Numbered from the stretch's first letter, positions 8,154 through 17,131 are shown. The stretch is 37,205 nucleotides of DNA from Methylomonas methanica (GCF_001644035.1 NZ_LUUG01000108.1:1-37205), one strand, 5' to 3'. Notes: generated by a model from the sequence alone, not told the origin. Numbers and translations: made by a program.

Positions 8154-8267
8154 TTAATCCTCATCCTGCACCACCACTGTCCAAATCAGCTTCAGCGTCA
8201 ACTCGGTTTTTAAATCGTCGTCGAGGTGGTCGTAGCCCGAAGATGCGGTAAACAACATGCACCACAT
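8154..8267 (-). pseudogene. Small orphan reading frame or 3' remnant of a gene
   Basis: On the minus strand downstream of hemN, a short frame runs from ATG 8267 (or ATG 8258) to TAA 8154 and encodes 37 (or 34) residues containing SSGYDHLDDDLKTELTLKL. Composition looks protein-like, but no ribosome site precedes it. The frame continues upstream past a TGA (8271-8273) as plausible coding sequence, which suggests the tail of a decayed gene. It is not recognised. It may equally be chance. Confidence 0.25.
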
Positions 8268-8328
8268 CGTTCACGATTGGTGCAGTTCGTTAACTCGCCA
8301 CACCGCTCTCAATAGAAATCCACCTCGC

Positions 8329-9708
8329 TCAGATAACCTTGGAAAACTGCTGCTGTTTCTGCGCCAGATATTTGTCGAACACCATGCAGATGTTACGGAT
8401 CAGCAAGCGCCCGGCGGAAGACACTTTGATGCTATCGGCAGTCAGTTCCAGTAAGCCGTCTTCCTTCATCAGACGCAAACTTTCCAATTCGGCCGCGAAA
8501 TATTCGGCAAAATCGATATTGAATTCTGACTGGATTTTGCCGAAGCTTAGCTCGAAGTGGCAAATCAACTGGGTAATCACCGCTCGGCGTAACTTGTCGT
8601 CTTCATCCAAGTCCACACCGCGATACACCGGTAATTTACCTTGCGAAATCGCCGCGTCGTATTCGTCCAGTTCCTTGTAATTTTGCATGTAGGCATCGCC
8701 AACCCGACCGATCGAGGTGACGCCCAAGCCGACCAGGTCGCAATCGGAATGGGTGGAATAACCCTGGAAATTGCGGTAAAGCTTGCCTTCGCGTTGCGCC
8801 ACGGCCAGTTCGTCGTCCGGTTTGGCGAAATGATCCATGCCGATGTACACGTAACCGGCGTCGGTCAGTTTCTTGCCGACCATCTGCAGGATTTCCAGTT
8901 TCACAGCCGCTGTCGGCAGATCGCTGTCGTTGATTTGCCGCTGTGTCTTGAAGCGGCTGGGCATATGCGCATAGTTAAAGATCGAAAAGCGATCCGGCGC
9001 GTAGGCCAGCACTTGTTCCAACGTGGTAGCGAAGCTTTGTTCGGTTTGCAGGGGCAAGCCGTAGATCAGATCGATATTGGTGGAACGAAAACCTTCCTTA
9101 CGCGCAGCTTCCAAAACCGCGAAGGTTTGTTCCTTGCTTTGCAGGCGGTTGACGGCTTTTTGCACATCCGGATCGAAATCCTGCAAGCCTAAACTGATGC
9201 GGTTAAAGCCCAACTCGCGCAATTGGGCGATGGTCAAATCGTTGGTTTCGCGCGGATCCACTTCGATGGAATATTCGCCGCTGTCGTCGTCGCGCAAATT
9301 GAAATGCTGACGGGTAGTATCCATCAACTGCTTCATTTGCTCGTAACTTAAAAACGTCGGCGTGCCGCCGCCCCAATGCAATTGATTGACCGGGCGGCTG
9401 TTGTCAAACAACTTGCCCTGAATCGCGATTTCCTTGCAGAGGTTTTCCAGATAGGGTACGGCGTGCGCGCGATTTTTGGTGACTATCTTGTTGCAGGCGC
9501 AATAAAAACACACCGTGTCGCAGAACGGGATATGAAAATACAGCGACAGCGGCCCGCCGGCGGCATTTGATTTTTCAATGTGTTGCAAATACTCGGCCTC
9601 GCCGAAGCCTTCGTGTAATTCCAGTGCGGTGGGATACGAGGTATAGCGCGGGCCGGACTTGTCGTAGCGCTTGATCAAGTCCAGGTCGAATTTGATTGAT
9701 TGATCCAT
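8329..9708 (-). CDS. hemN: Oxygen-independent coproporphyrinogen III oxidase
   Basis: A radical-SAM enzyme that decarboxylates coproporphyrinogen III to protoporphyrinogen IX without oxygen, in the cytoplasm. The 459 residues match HemN length. The iron-sulphur motif C63-XXX-C67-XX-C70 (FCDTVCFYC) continues with ACNK, the extended cysteine pattern of true HemN. GGGTPTFL and the N-terminal YDKSGPRYTSYPTA are also family hallmarks, which separates it from HemW-like proteins. The start codon overlaps the ccmI stop by one base, placing hemN as the last gene of the ccm operon. That coupling links haem supply to cytochrome c assembly under low oxygen. No FNR site was found immediately upstream, as expected for an internal gene. 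Confidence 0.96.
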   Translation of the reverse strand: MDQSIKFDLDLIKRYDKSGPRYTSYPTALELHEGFGEAEYLQHIEKSNAAGGPLSLYFHIPFCDTVCFYCACNKIVTKNRAHAVPYLENLCKEIAIQGKLFDNSRPVNQLHWGGGTPTFLSYEQMKQLMDTTRQHFNLRDDDSGEYSIEVDPRETNDLTIAQLRELGFNRISLGLQDFDPDVQKAVNRLQSKEQTFAVLEAARKEGFRSTNIDLIYGLPLQTEQSFATTLEQVLAYAPDRFSIFNYAHMPSRFKTQRQINDSDLPTAAVKLEILQMVGKKLTDAGYVYIGMDHFAKPDDELAVAQREGKLYRNFQGYSTHSDCDLVGLGVTSIGRVGDAYMQNYKELDEYDAAISQGKLPVYRGVDLDEDDKLRRAVITQLICHFELSFGKIQSEFNIDFAEYFAAELESLRLMKEDGLLELTADSIKVSSAGRLLIRNICMVFDKYLAQKQQQFSKVI

Positions 9709-10916
9709 TACTGCACTTCTTGATTGATGGTAATGCTGACGCTGGGATTAGCCGATACCGAATCCAGCTGCGCCGCACCGATCAAATCGCCGGGTTGCGG
9801 CATCGCGTTACCGGTTTTGGAAATGCGCGCGACGATACGCAGTTGCTTGAAATCGGCCAGATGGGTTTGCGGCTGCATCGCTACGCTGTCGTTCAGTATG
9901 ACACTGGCCGGCAAATCGGCTACCTGCTTACGAACAATAGCCAGCGGCATTTTCGGACCGTTCACTGCCTGCGCATAGATAAACACGGTATGTTGCGGTT
10001 GGACTTTGGTTTTGAGCGCCGCATCCAACTCGACTTTGACAGTAATATCCACAGCCGCCGCAGACGATGCCGCCGCTTGCGGTTTTTGCTGCTCCGCTTC
10101 GGCCATTTGAATCATTTTCTGGACTTGTTGCTGGCTTTCGTTATCAGCGGGCAGCAAGCCGGAGAGTTTTTTCCAGTAGCTGATGGCCTCCGCAAAATCC
10201 CCAGCTTCGGCCTTGGCCATCCCGGCCAGCCACAAGGCGGTATGATCTTCCGGCAGCAACTTTAACGCTTGAAACACCAGTTCAGCCGGTTCGCCAGCCA
10301 TTTGCCCGTTACGTGCCATCGCCAAGGCATCGGCGTAGTGCAGCATCACGGCTGGATCGTTGGGTTTACGTTTGTTCAATTCGGCGAAGACATCGGCAGC
10401 GTTTTGGTATTGCTGCATGTAGACATACGAGCGGCCTAGCATCAACCAGCCTTCCAGATCATCGGGCTGTTGTTTGAGTCGCTCAATTAACTTGGCGACC
10501 ATGTTTGCCACATTGTCGGCCGCTTTTTGATTGGTAGCCACTAACTCGGCCTTAGCCAATGCCTGCGGTTCACCTAACATGCCATACAAAAACAGGCTGA
10601 TGAGCGGCAAGCCCAGCGCGATGATCGGCACGACCCAACGCCCGGTTTTAGCGTTTGCGGTTAATGCAATAGGTCCTTCCAAGTCATCCAGCAAGGTTAA
10701 CTGCAACTCGCGATATTGAGCCTCGTACTGTTCTTGCGACAATACCCCATTCTGCAATTGCAGTTTAAGCTCAGCCAGTTGTTGACGGGCAATCGCGGTG
10801 TTGCGTTGTTCGCCATCGGCAGCGCGCAACGGAGTGCGGTTAAACAAAGGCGGCAATAGCACCAGCAGAGCCAGCGCTATTAATACGGCTATCACTAGCC
10901 AAAACTCAAGATTCAC
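9708..10916 (-). CDS. ccmI: Cytochrome c biogenesis protein CcmI (TPR chaperone)
   Basis: A 402-residue membrane protein that delivers apocytochrome c to the CcmF/CcmH haem ligation complex. Two N-terminal membrane helices (about 4-22 and 93-113) flank a cytoplasmic leucine-rich helical segment (LAELKLQLQNGVLSQEQYEAQ). TPR-type repeats follow at about 140-260, recognisable from GWLMLGRSY and ALWLAGMAKAEAGDF, and then a C-terminal beta-rich periplasmic domain with VFIYAQAVNGPKMPLA. This is the two-domain CcmI of proteobacteria. It overlaps ccmH by four bases upstream and hemN by one base downstream, so it is translationally coupled. Confidence 0.92.
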   Translation of the reverse strand: MNLEFWLVIAVLIALALLVLLPPLFNRTPLRAADGEQRNTAIARQQLAELKLQLQNGVLSQEQYEAQYRELQLTLLDDLEGPIALTANAKTGRWVVPIIALGLPLISLFLYGMLGEPQALAKAELVATNQKAADNVANMVAKLIERLKQQPDDLEGWLMLGRSYVYMQQYQNAADVFAELNKRKPNDPAVMLHYADALAMARNGQMAGEPAELVFQALKLLPEDHTALWLAGMAKAEAGDFAEAISYWKKLSGLLPADNESQQQVQKMIQMAEAEQQKPQAAASSAAAVDITVKVELDAALKTKVQPQHTVFIYAQAVNGPKMPLAIVRKQVADLPASVILNDSVAMQPQTHLADFKQLRIVARISKTGNAMPQPGDLIGAAQLDSVSANPSVSITINQEVQ

Positions 10917-11368
10917 GCGTCGTCACCTTTGTCCAGAATACTGTCGAGCTTGGCCTGCTGCTCCTTGCTTAATGGCTCGTCAATCACAGCCGTCTTGCTG
11001 CGTAGAACCCAAACCGTCGCCAAACCAATCACTAGGAACAGCACTGGTCCCAGCCAAAGCAGCATGGTTTTCAGTTTCAGGGCCGGCTTGTACATGACGA
11101 AATCGCCGTAGCGGTCGGTCATAAAATCAACGATGTATTGGCGGGATTTACCTTGTTGTAGCATTTCATAAACCTGGCGGCGCAAGTCCTTAGCCAGATC
11201 GGCGTTGGAATCGGCGATGGTTTGATTTTGGCAAACCAGGCAGCGTAGCTCGGAAATCAGGGTTTGATAGGCCTGTTCCTGCTCGGGTTGCTTGAAATCG
11301 CGGTATTCAATGTCGGCACGAGCTTGATATACCAGCAGCGATAAAATCACGGCGTAAAGAAATTTCAT
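10913..11368 (-). CDS. ccmH: Cytochrome c maturation thiol protein CcmH
   Basis: A 151-residue periplasmic, membrane-tethered oxidoreductase that keeps the cysteines of apocytochrome CXXCH motifs reduced for haem ligation. A signal peptide (1-18, ending ARA) is followed by the redox motif LRCLVCQNQ with C43 and C46, a three-helix bundle, and a C-terminal membrane helix near residues 99-119. The tail resembles the short CcmH form without fused TPRs, which fits the separate ccmI next door. ATG 11368 is chosen because it overlaps the ccmG stop as ATGA and begins the signal peptide; a frame starting ten codons earlier lies inside ccmG. Confidence 0.95.
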   Translation of the reverse strand: MKFLYAVILSLLVYQARADIEYRDFKQPEQEQAYQTLISELRCLVCQNQTIADSNADLAKDLRRQVYEMLQQGKSRQYIVDFMTDRYGDFVMYKPALKLKTMLLWLGPVLFLVIGLATVWVLRSKTAVIDEPLSKEQQAKLDSILDKGDDA

Positions 11369-11895
11369 ACGTTTTCCGCTTCCAATTGTTGAATCCACGG
11401 CAGAAAGATTTTTTCCAGATCGCCAGGCTGCACGGGCCCGGTATGTTTGTAACGCACGACGCCGCGTTTATCGATGACAAAGGTTTCCGGCACCCCGTAA
11501 ACGCCGTAATCAATTCCGGTACGGCCGTCTGCATCCATCACGCTGACGTTGTAAGGATTGCCGTGTTTACTCAGCCAGGCGTTAGCAGCCTGCGCTTCGT
11601 CTTTATAGTTTAAACCCACCAGCAACACCTTGTTTTGCTTGGCTAGCTCGATCAATAAGGGGTGTTCTTCTCGGCAGGATACGCACCAGGACGCCCAAAC
11701 ATTCAGCAGCCAGACTTTGCCTTTGAAATCGGCCTGGCTCAGGCGCTGCTCCGGCGTGGCCAGAATCGGCAGGTTAAAAGCCGGCGCCGGTTTATCGATC
11801 AGCGGCGAGGGAATTTCACGAGGATTGAGTTTTAAGCCGATCGCCAAAAAAATCGCCAAGGCGATGAACAAGAAAAGCGGTAACAGATACTTCAT
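11365..11895 (-). CDS. ccmG: Thiol:disulfide interchange protein CcmG/DsbE
   Basis: A 176-residue membrane-anchored thioredoxin-like protein facing the periplasm, which reduces apocytochrome c or CcmH. Residues 4-22 form the anchor. The redox site WASWCVSC has C71 and C74. The family's acidic pocket region and cis-proline loop (YGVYGVPETFVID) are intact. Its start overlaps the ccmF stop by one base and its stop overlaps the ccmH start by four, placing it in the usual CcmF-G-H order. Confidence 0.96.
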   Translation of the reverse strand: MKYLLPLFLFIALAIFLAIGLKLNPREIPSPLIDKPAPAFNLPILATPEQRLSQADFKGKVWLLNVWASWCVSCREEHPLLIELAKQNKVLLVGLNYKDEAQAANAWLSKHGNPYNVSVMDADGRTGIDYGVYGVPETFVIDKRGVVRYKHTGPVQPGDLEKIFLPWIQQLEAENV

Positions 11896-13838
11896 TAACT
11901 TTGTGAAAGAGGTTTGTTAAGCAAACGATAGCGGCGGTCGCTGGCGGCAATCAGGCCACCCAAGGCCATAAACACCCCGCCCGTCCAGATCCAGCGGATG
12001 AAGGCTTTGTAGTAGACCCGCAAACTCCAAGCGCCTTGTTTATCTAAAGGCTCGCCCAGGGCCACGAACAAATCGCGGAATACGCCGGCATCGATTGCGG
12101 CCTCGGTCATCGGCATGGTTTGCACCCGATACACGCGTTTTTGCGGCGACAATTCGGCGACGGTTTCGCCGTTGTGGCTGACCGTTAAATAGGCTTGCTC
12201 GGCGCGGTAGTTAGGACCCTCGGTACTTTTTACGCCATGAAACTGAAACACGTAACCAAACAAATCCAGGGTTTCTTCCGGCGCCAAGCGCACGTCGCGT
12301 TCGATGCTATACACCGAGGTAAAGGTAATGCCGATCACAAACACCGCGATACCAAAGTGCGCTAAGGTCATGCCGTAGAAACCGGCCGGAATTTGTTGCA
12401 AGCGTTGCCAGGACCAGCTTTGCAGGCGTTGTTTGAAAGCCATGCCGGTAATCGCCAGCGTCCATAACGCCAAGCCGGTACCCAAGGCGGCGCCCCAGGA
12501 ATAAAACGGCATCAGTAGTGGCGTCAACAGGGCTAAGCCCACACAAGCGGCAATCAGCCGACGTACACGCAAGCCTAAAGCCTTTAGATCGTCGCTCTTC
12601 CAGCCCATCAACACGCCCAGGCCGACCACCAAAGCTAATGGCGCCATCAACGGAATGAACACGGCGTTGAAGTACGGCGGGCCAACCGACAGTTTGCCCA
12701 AGCCCAACGCATCGACCACCAGCGGATACAAAGTACCCAGCAAGATGCTGGCGGCGGTGACTACCAAAAGCACATTGTTGACCAGTAATACCGATTCTTT
12801 GGAGACCAATTCAAAGCGGGCGTGACTTTTCACCTGCGGGGCGCGAATTGCGTACAGCAGCAGTGAACCGCCGACCACCACGGCCAGGAAGATCAGGATA
12901 AATAAGCCGCGCGCCGGATCGCTGGCAAAGGCGTGAACAGAAGTCAACACCCCGGAACGCACCAGAAAGGTGCCCAGCAAGCTCAAGGAAAACGCAAAAA
13001 TTGCCAGCAGCACGGTCCAGGTTTTGAACACCCCGCGCTTTTCAGTAGCAGCCAGTGAGTGAATCAATGCGGTGCCGACCAGCCAAGGCATGAAGGATGC
13101 GTTTTCCACAGGGTCCCAAAACCACCAACCGCCCCAACCGAGTTCGTAATAAGCCCACCAACTCCCCAGGGTGATACCCAGCGTTAAAAACATCCAGGCG
13201 ATATTGGTCCAGGGCCGCGACCAGCGCGCCCAGGCGGCGTCTAAACGCCCTTCCAGCAAGGCGGCTATGGAAAACGCGAACGCCACCGAAAAGCCGACAT
13301 ACCCCATGTACAGCATCGGCGGATGGATGGCCAAGCCGGGATCTTGCAATAGGGGATTGAGGTCGCGACCTTCCATAGGTGCCGGAAACAAACGGTCAAA
13401 CGGGTTTGAAGTCAGTAATAAGAACAGGATGAAGCCGATACTGACCAAGCCCATCACACCCAATACCCGCGCCCGAGTAGCATCCGGAATATGCGTGCTA
13501 AAGGCGGCAACCAAGCCGGTCCAGATCGATAAGGTCAGTGCCCAAAGTAACAAGGACCCTTCATGTGCACCCCATACCCCGGAAATCAGGTAGATCAGCG
13601 GTAAGGCGGTATTGGAGTTTTGCGCTACATAAGCTACCGAGAAATCGTGGCTGATAAAGCTGCTGGTTAAGCAGGCGTATGACAAAACCATGAATAACAG
13701 CTGACCAAATGCAGCGGGTTTAGCGACATGCACCCAACCTGTGATGGATTTGGCCGCACCAAAGATCGGCAAAGTGCCTTGCACCAGTGCCATGCACAAG
13801 GCTAGGATTAACGCAAAGTGGCCTATTTCCGGGATCAT
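11895..13838 (-). CDS. ccmF: Cytochrome c haem lyase subunit CcmF
   Basis: A 647-residue polytopic inner-membrane protein that transfers haem from holo-CcmE to apocytochrome c. It contains the tryptophan-rich WWD signature (GWGGWWFWDPVENAS), with flanking histidine-bearing helices, and the CcmF-type C-terminal periplasmic domain followed by a last membrane helix (IWTGGVFMALGGLIAA). Length is as in E. coli CcmF. The start codon overlaps the ccmE stop as ATGA. Confidence 0.97.
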   Translation of the reverse strand: MIPEIGHFALILALCMALVQGTLPIFGAAKSITGWVHVAKPAAFGQLLFMVLSYACLTSSFISHDFSVAYVAQNSNTALPLIYLISGVWGAHEGSLLLWALTLSIWTGLVAAFSTHIPDATRARVLGVMGLVSIGFILFLLLTSNPFDRLFPAPMEGRDLNPLLQDPGLAIHPPMLYMGYVGFSVAFAFSIAALLEGRLDAAWARWSRPWTNIAWMFLTLGITLGSWWAYYELGWGGWWFWDPVENASFMPWLVGTALIHSLAATEKRGVFKTWTVLLAIFAFSLSLLGTFLVRSGVLTSVHAFASDPARGLFILIFLAVVVGGSLLLYAIRAPQVKSHARFELVSKESVLLVNNVLLVVTAASILLGTLYPLVVDALGLGKLSVGPPYFNAVFIPLMAPLALVVGLGVLMGWKSDDLKALGLRVRRLIAACVGLALLTPLLMPFYSWGAALGTGLALWTLAITGMAFKQRLQSWSWQRLQQIPAGFYGMTLAHFGIAVFVIGITFTSVYSIERDVRLAPEETLDLFGYVFQFHGVKSTEGPNYRAEQAYLTVSHNGETVAELSPQKRVYRVQTMPMTEAAIDAGVFRDLFVALGEPLDKQGAWSLRVYYKAFIRWIWTGGVFMALGGLIAASDRRYRLLNKPLSQS

Positions 13839-14269
13839 GGCTGCGCCGCCGGTTTTTTCAGGCTGCCGGCTACTTCGGGCGGCATGTAGTTCTCGTCATG
13901 TTTGGCGAGCACTTCCTCGGCAACGAACACACCGCGACTATCCAGCGCACCCTTGGCGACGATACCCTGCCCTTCCCTGAACAAATCCGGCAAGATGCCT
14001 GAATATTCCACCGTCACTTCCTTTTCGAAATCGCTGAGTTTAAAGCGCACCAATAAATCGGCGTTGGGGCGTTCCACACTGCCTTTCACCACCATCCCAC
14101 CCAAGCGAAATACCGCGTTGGTCGGCGCTTTGCCGGCGGCCACATCGCTGGTGGAAAAAAAATACATCAGGTTTTCGTTGAAGGCTTTTAAAGCAAAGGT
14201 CGCCGCCAAGCCCAGACCAGCCAACATCAGGATGATCAGAAACAAGCGTTGTTTTCGTATCGGTTTCAT
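13835..14269 (-). CDS. ccmE: Haem chaperone CcmE
   Basis: A 144-residue periplasmic haem chaperone that binds haem covalently and carries it from the CcmABCD complex to CcmF. A basic N-terminus (KPIRKQR) and one membrane anchor (about 8-27) are followed by an OB-fold domain. The haem attachment motif LAKHDENYMP is present, with the reactive histidine H124 and conserved tyrosine Y128. It overlaps ccmD and ccmF by four bases each. Confidence 0.97.
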   Translation of the reverse strand: MKPIRKQRLFLIILMLAGLGLAATFALKAFNENLMYFFSTSDVAAGKAPTNAVFRLGGMVVKGSVERPNADLLVRFKLSDFEKEVTVEYSGILPDLFREGQGIVAKGALDSRGVFVAEEVLAKHDENYMPPEVAGSLKKPAAQP

Positions 14270-14433
14270 CGAGCTTGTGACCGTTTTTGTTTGATAGTGA
14301 GCTCACGCAGCAACTGCTTGCGTTGCAGGACCGGCAATACAATATTAACGACCAACACCAAGGCCGTCACACCATAAGCCGGCCACACGTAGATGGCGTA
14401 ACCGCCCATGTATAAAAAGCTTTCCCAGCTCAT
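14266..14433 (-). CDS. ccmD: Haem exporter accessory protein CcmD
   Basis: A 55-residue single-helix membrane protein that helps release holo-CcmE from CcmC. It starts MSWESFLYMGGYAIYVWPAY, has one hydrophobic segment, and ends in a strongly basic tail (QRKQLLRELTIKQKRSQAR), as in known CcmD. ATG 14433 is chosen over a start ten codons upstream because it overlaps the ccmC stop as ATGA. Such small genes are often missed in annotation. Confidence 0.92.
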   Translation of the reverse strand: MSWESFLYMGGYAIYVWPAYGVTALVLVVNIVLPVLQRKQLLRELTIKQKRSQAR

Positions 14434-15191
14434 GCTTGTTTCTCCAACAGCGCTTTCACCCATTGCGAGCTAGTTTCGCGCTTCAGTAATTCCAGTTTGG
14501 CGGCCTGCAATACCGCAATCAGATAATAGAACTTGAATGCTACTGCCATCAGTAACAAGGGCACCAACATGCTGACGTGTATAGACGGTTTATCCATTTT
14601 GCTGACGGTAGGCCCTTGATGCAGGGTGTTCCACCATTGCACCGAGTAATGGATGATCGGAATGTTCACCACCCCTACCAGCGCCAAAATCGACACCGCT
14701 CTTGCCGCCGCCCGTTTTTCTTCGATGGCGCCGTACAAACTGATCACACCCATATACAGAAACAACAAGATCAATTCCGAAGTTAAGCGCGCATCCCACA
14801 CCCACCATGTGCCCCACATGGGCTTGCCCCACAAGGAGCCGGTCACCAGCGCGACGAAGGTAAATCCGGCGCCAATCGGCGCACTGCTGATCAACATCAC
14901 CTCGGCCAGTTTCATGCGCCAAATCAACGCGATCCCGCCCATCACTGCCATCAGCACGTAAATAAACAAAGACATCCAGGCGGCCGGCACGTGGATGTAT
15001 ATGATCCGGTAACTATCGCCCTGCTGATAATCGGTAGGCGCCAGATACAGACCGCCATAGAGACCGGCACCGAGCAACACTAGAAAAATGACCGTTAGCC
15101 AAGGGATGAAACGATCCGCCAATGCATAAAAATACGGCGGCGACGACGTACGATGAAAAAACCGGCTAACCGGCGCAGGGATCCAAGACAT
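14430..15191 (-). CDS. ccmC: Haem-handling protein CcmC
   Basis: A 253-residue inner-membrane protein with about six helices that loads haem onto CcmE. The WWD motif (WGTWWVWDARLTSELILL) is intact, with flanking histidines in the IIYIHVPAAW and IIHYSVQWWNTLHQG segments. ATG 15191 (MSWIPAPV) is chosen because it overlaps the ccmB stop by one base as TGATG. An open frame extending about 92 codons upstream is just the ccmB gene read in another frame. Confidence 0.96.
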   Translation of the reverse strand: MSWIPAPVSRFFHRTSSPPYFYALADRFIPWLTVIFLVLLGAGLYGGLYLAPTDYQQGDSYRIIYIHVPAAWMSLFIYVLMAVMGGIALIWRMKLAEVMLISSAPIGAGFTFVALVTGSLWGKPMWGTWWVWDARLTSELILLFLYMGVISLYGAIEEKRAAARAVSILALVGVVNIPIIHYSVQWWNTLHQGPTVSKMDKPSIHVSMLVPLLLMAVAFKFYYLIAVLQAAKLELLKRETSSQWVKALLEKQA

Positions 15192-15865
15192 CAATTCACA
15201 CTCATTTTTAACGCGGCCGCTGTTGGCAACGGCACCAATACCAGTGCCGACAGCAACATAGCCAATAAAATATTTAGTTGGGCGTTGACCGGCAAACCGC
15301 TGGCTGCCCTGTCCACAGCGCCGCTGGCGAAAATTAAAACCGGCACATACAAAGGCAATACCAATAAGGACAACAACATGCCGCCCCTGCGTAATCCGAC
15401 CGTGAGGGCCACCCCGATGGCGCCAATCAAGCTGAGCAAGGGCGTAGCTAAGATCAATGTCAGCCATAAAGTTCCCATGGCCTGCTCAGGCAAACCCAAA
15501 AACACCGCCAGCAACGGCGCCACCAGCAACAAGGGCAAGCCTGTTACCAGCCAATGAGCGATGATTTTGCCCAGTACCAATATCGATAAGGCATGCGGAC
15601 TGAGCAGCATTTGCTCCAGCGAGCCGTCCTCAAAATCGCTGCGAAACAAACCATCCAAGGATAATAAAGCCGCTAATAAGGCCGACACCCAAATCACTCC
15701 AGGCGCCATCGCCCGCAATAAATTGGGTTGCGCGCCTACGGCCAATGGAAACAAAGCCACCACCAGCACGAAAAAAAATAGCGGATTGGCCATTTCGGCG
15801 CGGCGCCGAAACGCCAGCAATAAATCACGGCGAATGATCGCCCAAAAAGCCTGAATTATTGGCAT
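15191..15865 (-). CDS. ccmB: Haem exporter permease CcmB
   Basis: A 224-residue ABC-2-type membrane subunit with about six hydrophobic helices. It works with CcmA and CcmC-D to release haem-loaded CcmE. FFVLVVALFPLAVGAQP and FEDGSLEQMLLSP are characteristic family stretches. Its start lies inside the ccmA end, a ten-base overlap, so the two subunits are probably translated in a coupled way. Confidence 0.95.
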   Translation of the reverse strand: MPIIQAFWAIIRRDLLLAFRRRAEMANPLFFFVLVVALFPLAVGAQPNLLRAMAPGVIWVSALLAALLSLDGLFRSDFEDGSLEQMLLSPHALSILVLGKIIAHWLVTGLPLLLVAPLLAVFLGLPEQAMGTLWLTLILATPLLSLIGAIGVALTVGLRRGGMLLSLLVLPLYVPVLIFASGAVDRAASGLPVNAQLNILLAMLLSALVLVPLPTAAALKMSVN

Positions 15866-16488
15866 GCTTGCAGATGAATGCGTTTCAGATTGAGATCGGC
15901 CATGCTTAGATCGTGATGAGAGGTCAACACCGCCATACCGCCTTGGGCAATGTGTTCGGCCATCAGCGATTCTATCAATTTGATGCCTTGTCTATCCAGC
16001 GAGGTGAACGGTTCATCGAGTATCCACAGCAAGTTATGCGTAATCAGCAAGCGAGCCAGCGATAGGCGCCGCTTTTGTCCGGCCGACAGGGTATGCACGG
16101 GATTGTCGTCGAATCCGGCTAATTGCACTTTATCCAACGCTTGTTCGATGTCGTATTTGCCCGCGCTCCCCAGCGCCATTGCAAACTTTAGATTTTCCAA
16201 CACAGTCAGTTCCTTTTTTGTGCCGTCAGCATGACCGACATAAGCCATGTCGTTGTAATAGCTACTCTCGGCGATTTTGCTGCCGCACCAATAAATCTCG
16301 CCGGCGTCGGCTTCTCTAAAGCCGCACAGAATACGCAATAGCGAGGTTTTGCCGCTGCCGTTGGCTCCTTCCAGCAATAACACTTCTCCGGGGTACAACG
16401 TAAAACTCAAATCAGAAAACAACAAGCGCTCATCGCGAAAACACGATAATTCACTGGCTTGCAGCGAAGCGTGTTGCGAGTTTTCCAT
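15856..16488 (-). CDS. ccmA: Cytochrome c biogenesis ATP-binding protein CcmA
   Basis: A 210-residue ABC ATPase and first gene of the ccm-hemN operon. It shows Walker A (GANGSGKTS), the ABC signature (LSAGQKRRLSLARLL), Walker B (LLWILDEPF) and the switch histidine (LTSHHD). ATP hydrolysis drives release of holo-CcmE from CcmC. AAGGA lies upstream of ATG 16488. The gene is divergent from purE across about 145 bases. Confidence 0.96.
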   Translation of the reverse strand: MENSQHASLQASELSCFRDERLLFSDLSFTLYPGEVLLLEGANGSGKTSLLRILCGFREADAGEIYWCGSKIAESSYYNDMAYVGHADGTKKELTVLENLKFAMALGSAGKYDIEQALDKVQLAGFDDNPVHTLSAGQKRRLSLARLLITHNLLWILDEPFTSLDRQGIKLIESLMAEHIAQGGMAVLTSHHDLSMADLNLKRIHLQACQ

Positions 16489-16524
16489 TCATCCATCCTT
16501 AGGTTGACACATTACAAGGGGCGC

Positions 16525-16559
16525 TATCTTATCATTAAGCCCGGCATAGTTCGCAATTT
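16525..16559 (-). promoter_or_regulatory. Candidate promoter for the ccm-hemN operon
   Basis: Reading the minus strand, TTGCGA and GATAAG are separated by about 17 bases, some 40 bases upstream of ccmA. Both hexamers are imperfect. No other good candidate was seen in the divergent purE-ccmA region. Confidence 0.3.
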
Positions 16560-16584
16560 GCCGACAGAGAAAATCTCCCCATTT

Positions 16585-16594
16585 ATGCGATAAT
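16585..16594 (+). promoter_or_regulatory. Candidate extended -10 element for purE
   Basis: TGCGATAAT forms an extended -10 box about 40 bases upstream of the purE start. No clear -35 hexamer and no PurR-type ACGCAAACGTTTGCGT operator were recognised nearby. Confidence 0.4.
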
Positions 16595-16633
16595 CGAGCC
16601 GTTTTGATTTATCGCAAATACCGGAGATTTTGC

Positions 16634-17131
16634 ATGACCGCATTGATAGGCATCATCATGGGTTCCACATCCGATTGGGAAACCATGCAACATGCAGCGC
16701 AAACCCTAGAACATCTTGATATTCCGCATGAAGTGGAAGTGGTTTCGGCCCATCGCACTCCAGACAAGTTGTTTAAGTATGCGGAAACCGCGGAAGGCAA
16801 AGGTTTGGAAGTCATTATCGCTGGCGCCGGCGGTGCCGCGCATTTACCGGGCATGACAGCCGCGAAAACCGCGCTGCCGGTATTGGGTGTGCCTGTGCAA
16901 TCCAAAGCGTTGAACGGTATGGATTCTCTATTATCCATCGTACAAATGCCGGCCGGCATTCCGGTGGGCACTCTGGCTATCGGCAAGGCCGGCGCTATCA
17001 ATGCCGCACTGCTGGCCGCCGCGATTATCAGCAATAAACATCCGCAATACCGCCCTGCTCTCGATGCTTATCGTCAACAACAAACCGACAGCGTAATCGC
17101 CACCCCCGACCCAAGACAGGTGACCGGATGA
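16634..17131 (+). CDS. purE: N5-carboxyaminoimidazole ribonucleotide mutase
   Basis: A 165-residue class I PurE that converts N5-CAIR to CAIR in purine synthesis. Family signatures are present: [12 protein letters not shown], the catalytic histidine in VSAHRTP, and [11 protein letters not shown]. Length fits the bacterial enzyme. ATG 16634 is chosen for the CGGAGA seven to twelve bases upstream and because [11 protein letters not shown] matches the family; a start ten codons earlier has no ribosome site. It overlaps purK by four bases (ATGA). Confidence 0.97.
   Translation: MTALIGIIMGSTSDWETMQHAAQTLEHLDIPHEVEVVSAHRTPDKLFKYAETAEGKGLEVIIAGAGGAAHLPGMTAAKTALPVLGVPVQSKALNGMDSLLSIVQMPAGIPVGTLAIGKAGAINAALLAAAIISNKHPQYRPALDAYRQQQTDSVIATPDPRQVTG

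Noticed and set aside
8641-9192. Long plus-strand frame opposite hemN
   Set aside because: It is antisense to a clear hemN with intact motifs; no ribosome site or recognisable domain.
15192-15467. N-terminal extension of ccmC by about 92 codons
   Set aside because: The extension lies wholly inside ccmB in another frame and has no CcmC-like sequence; ATG 15191 overlaps the ccmB stop.
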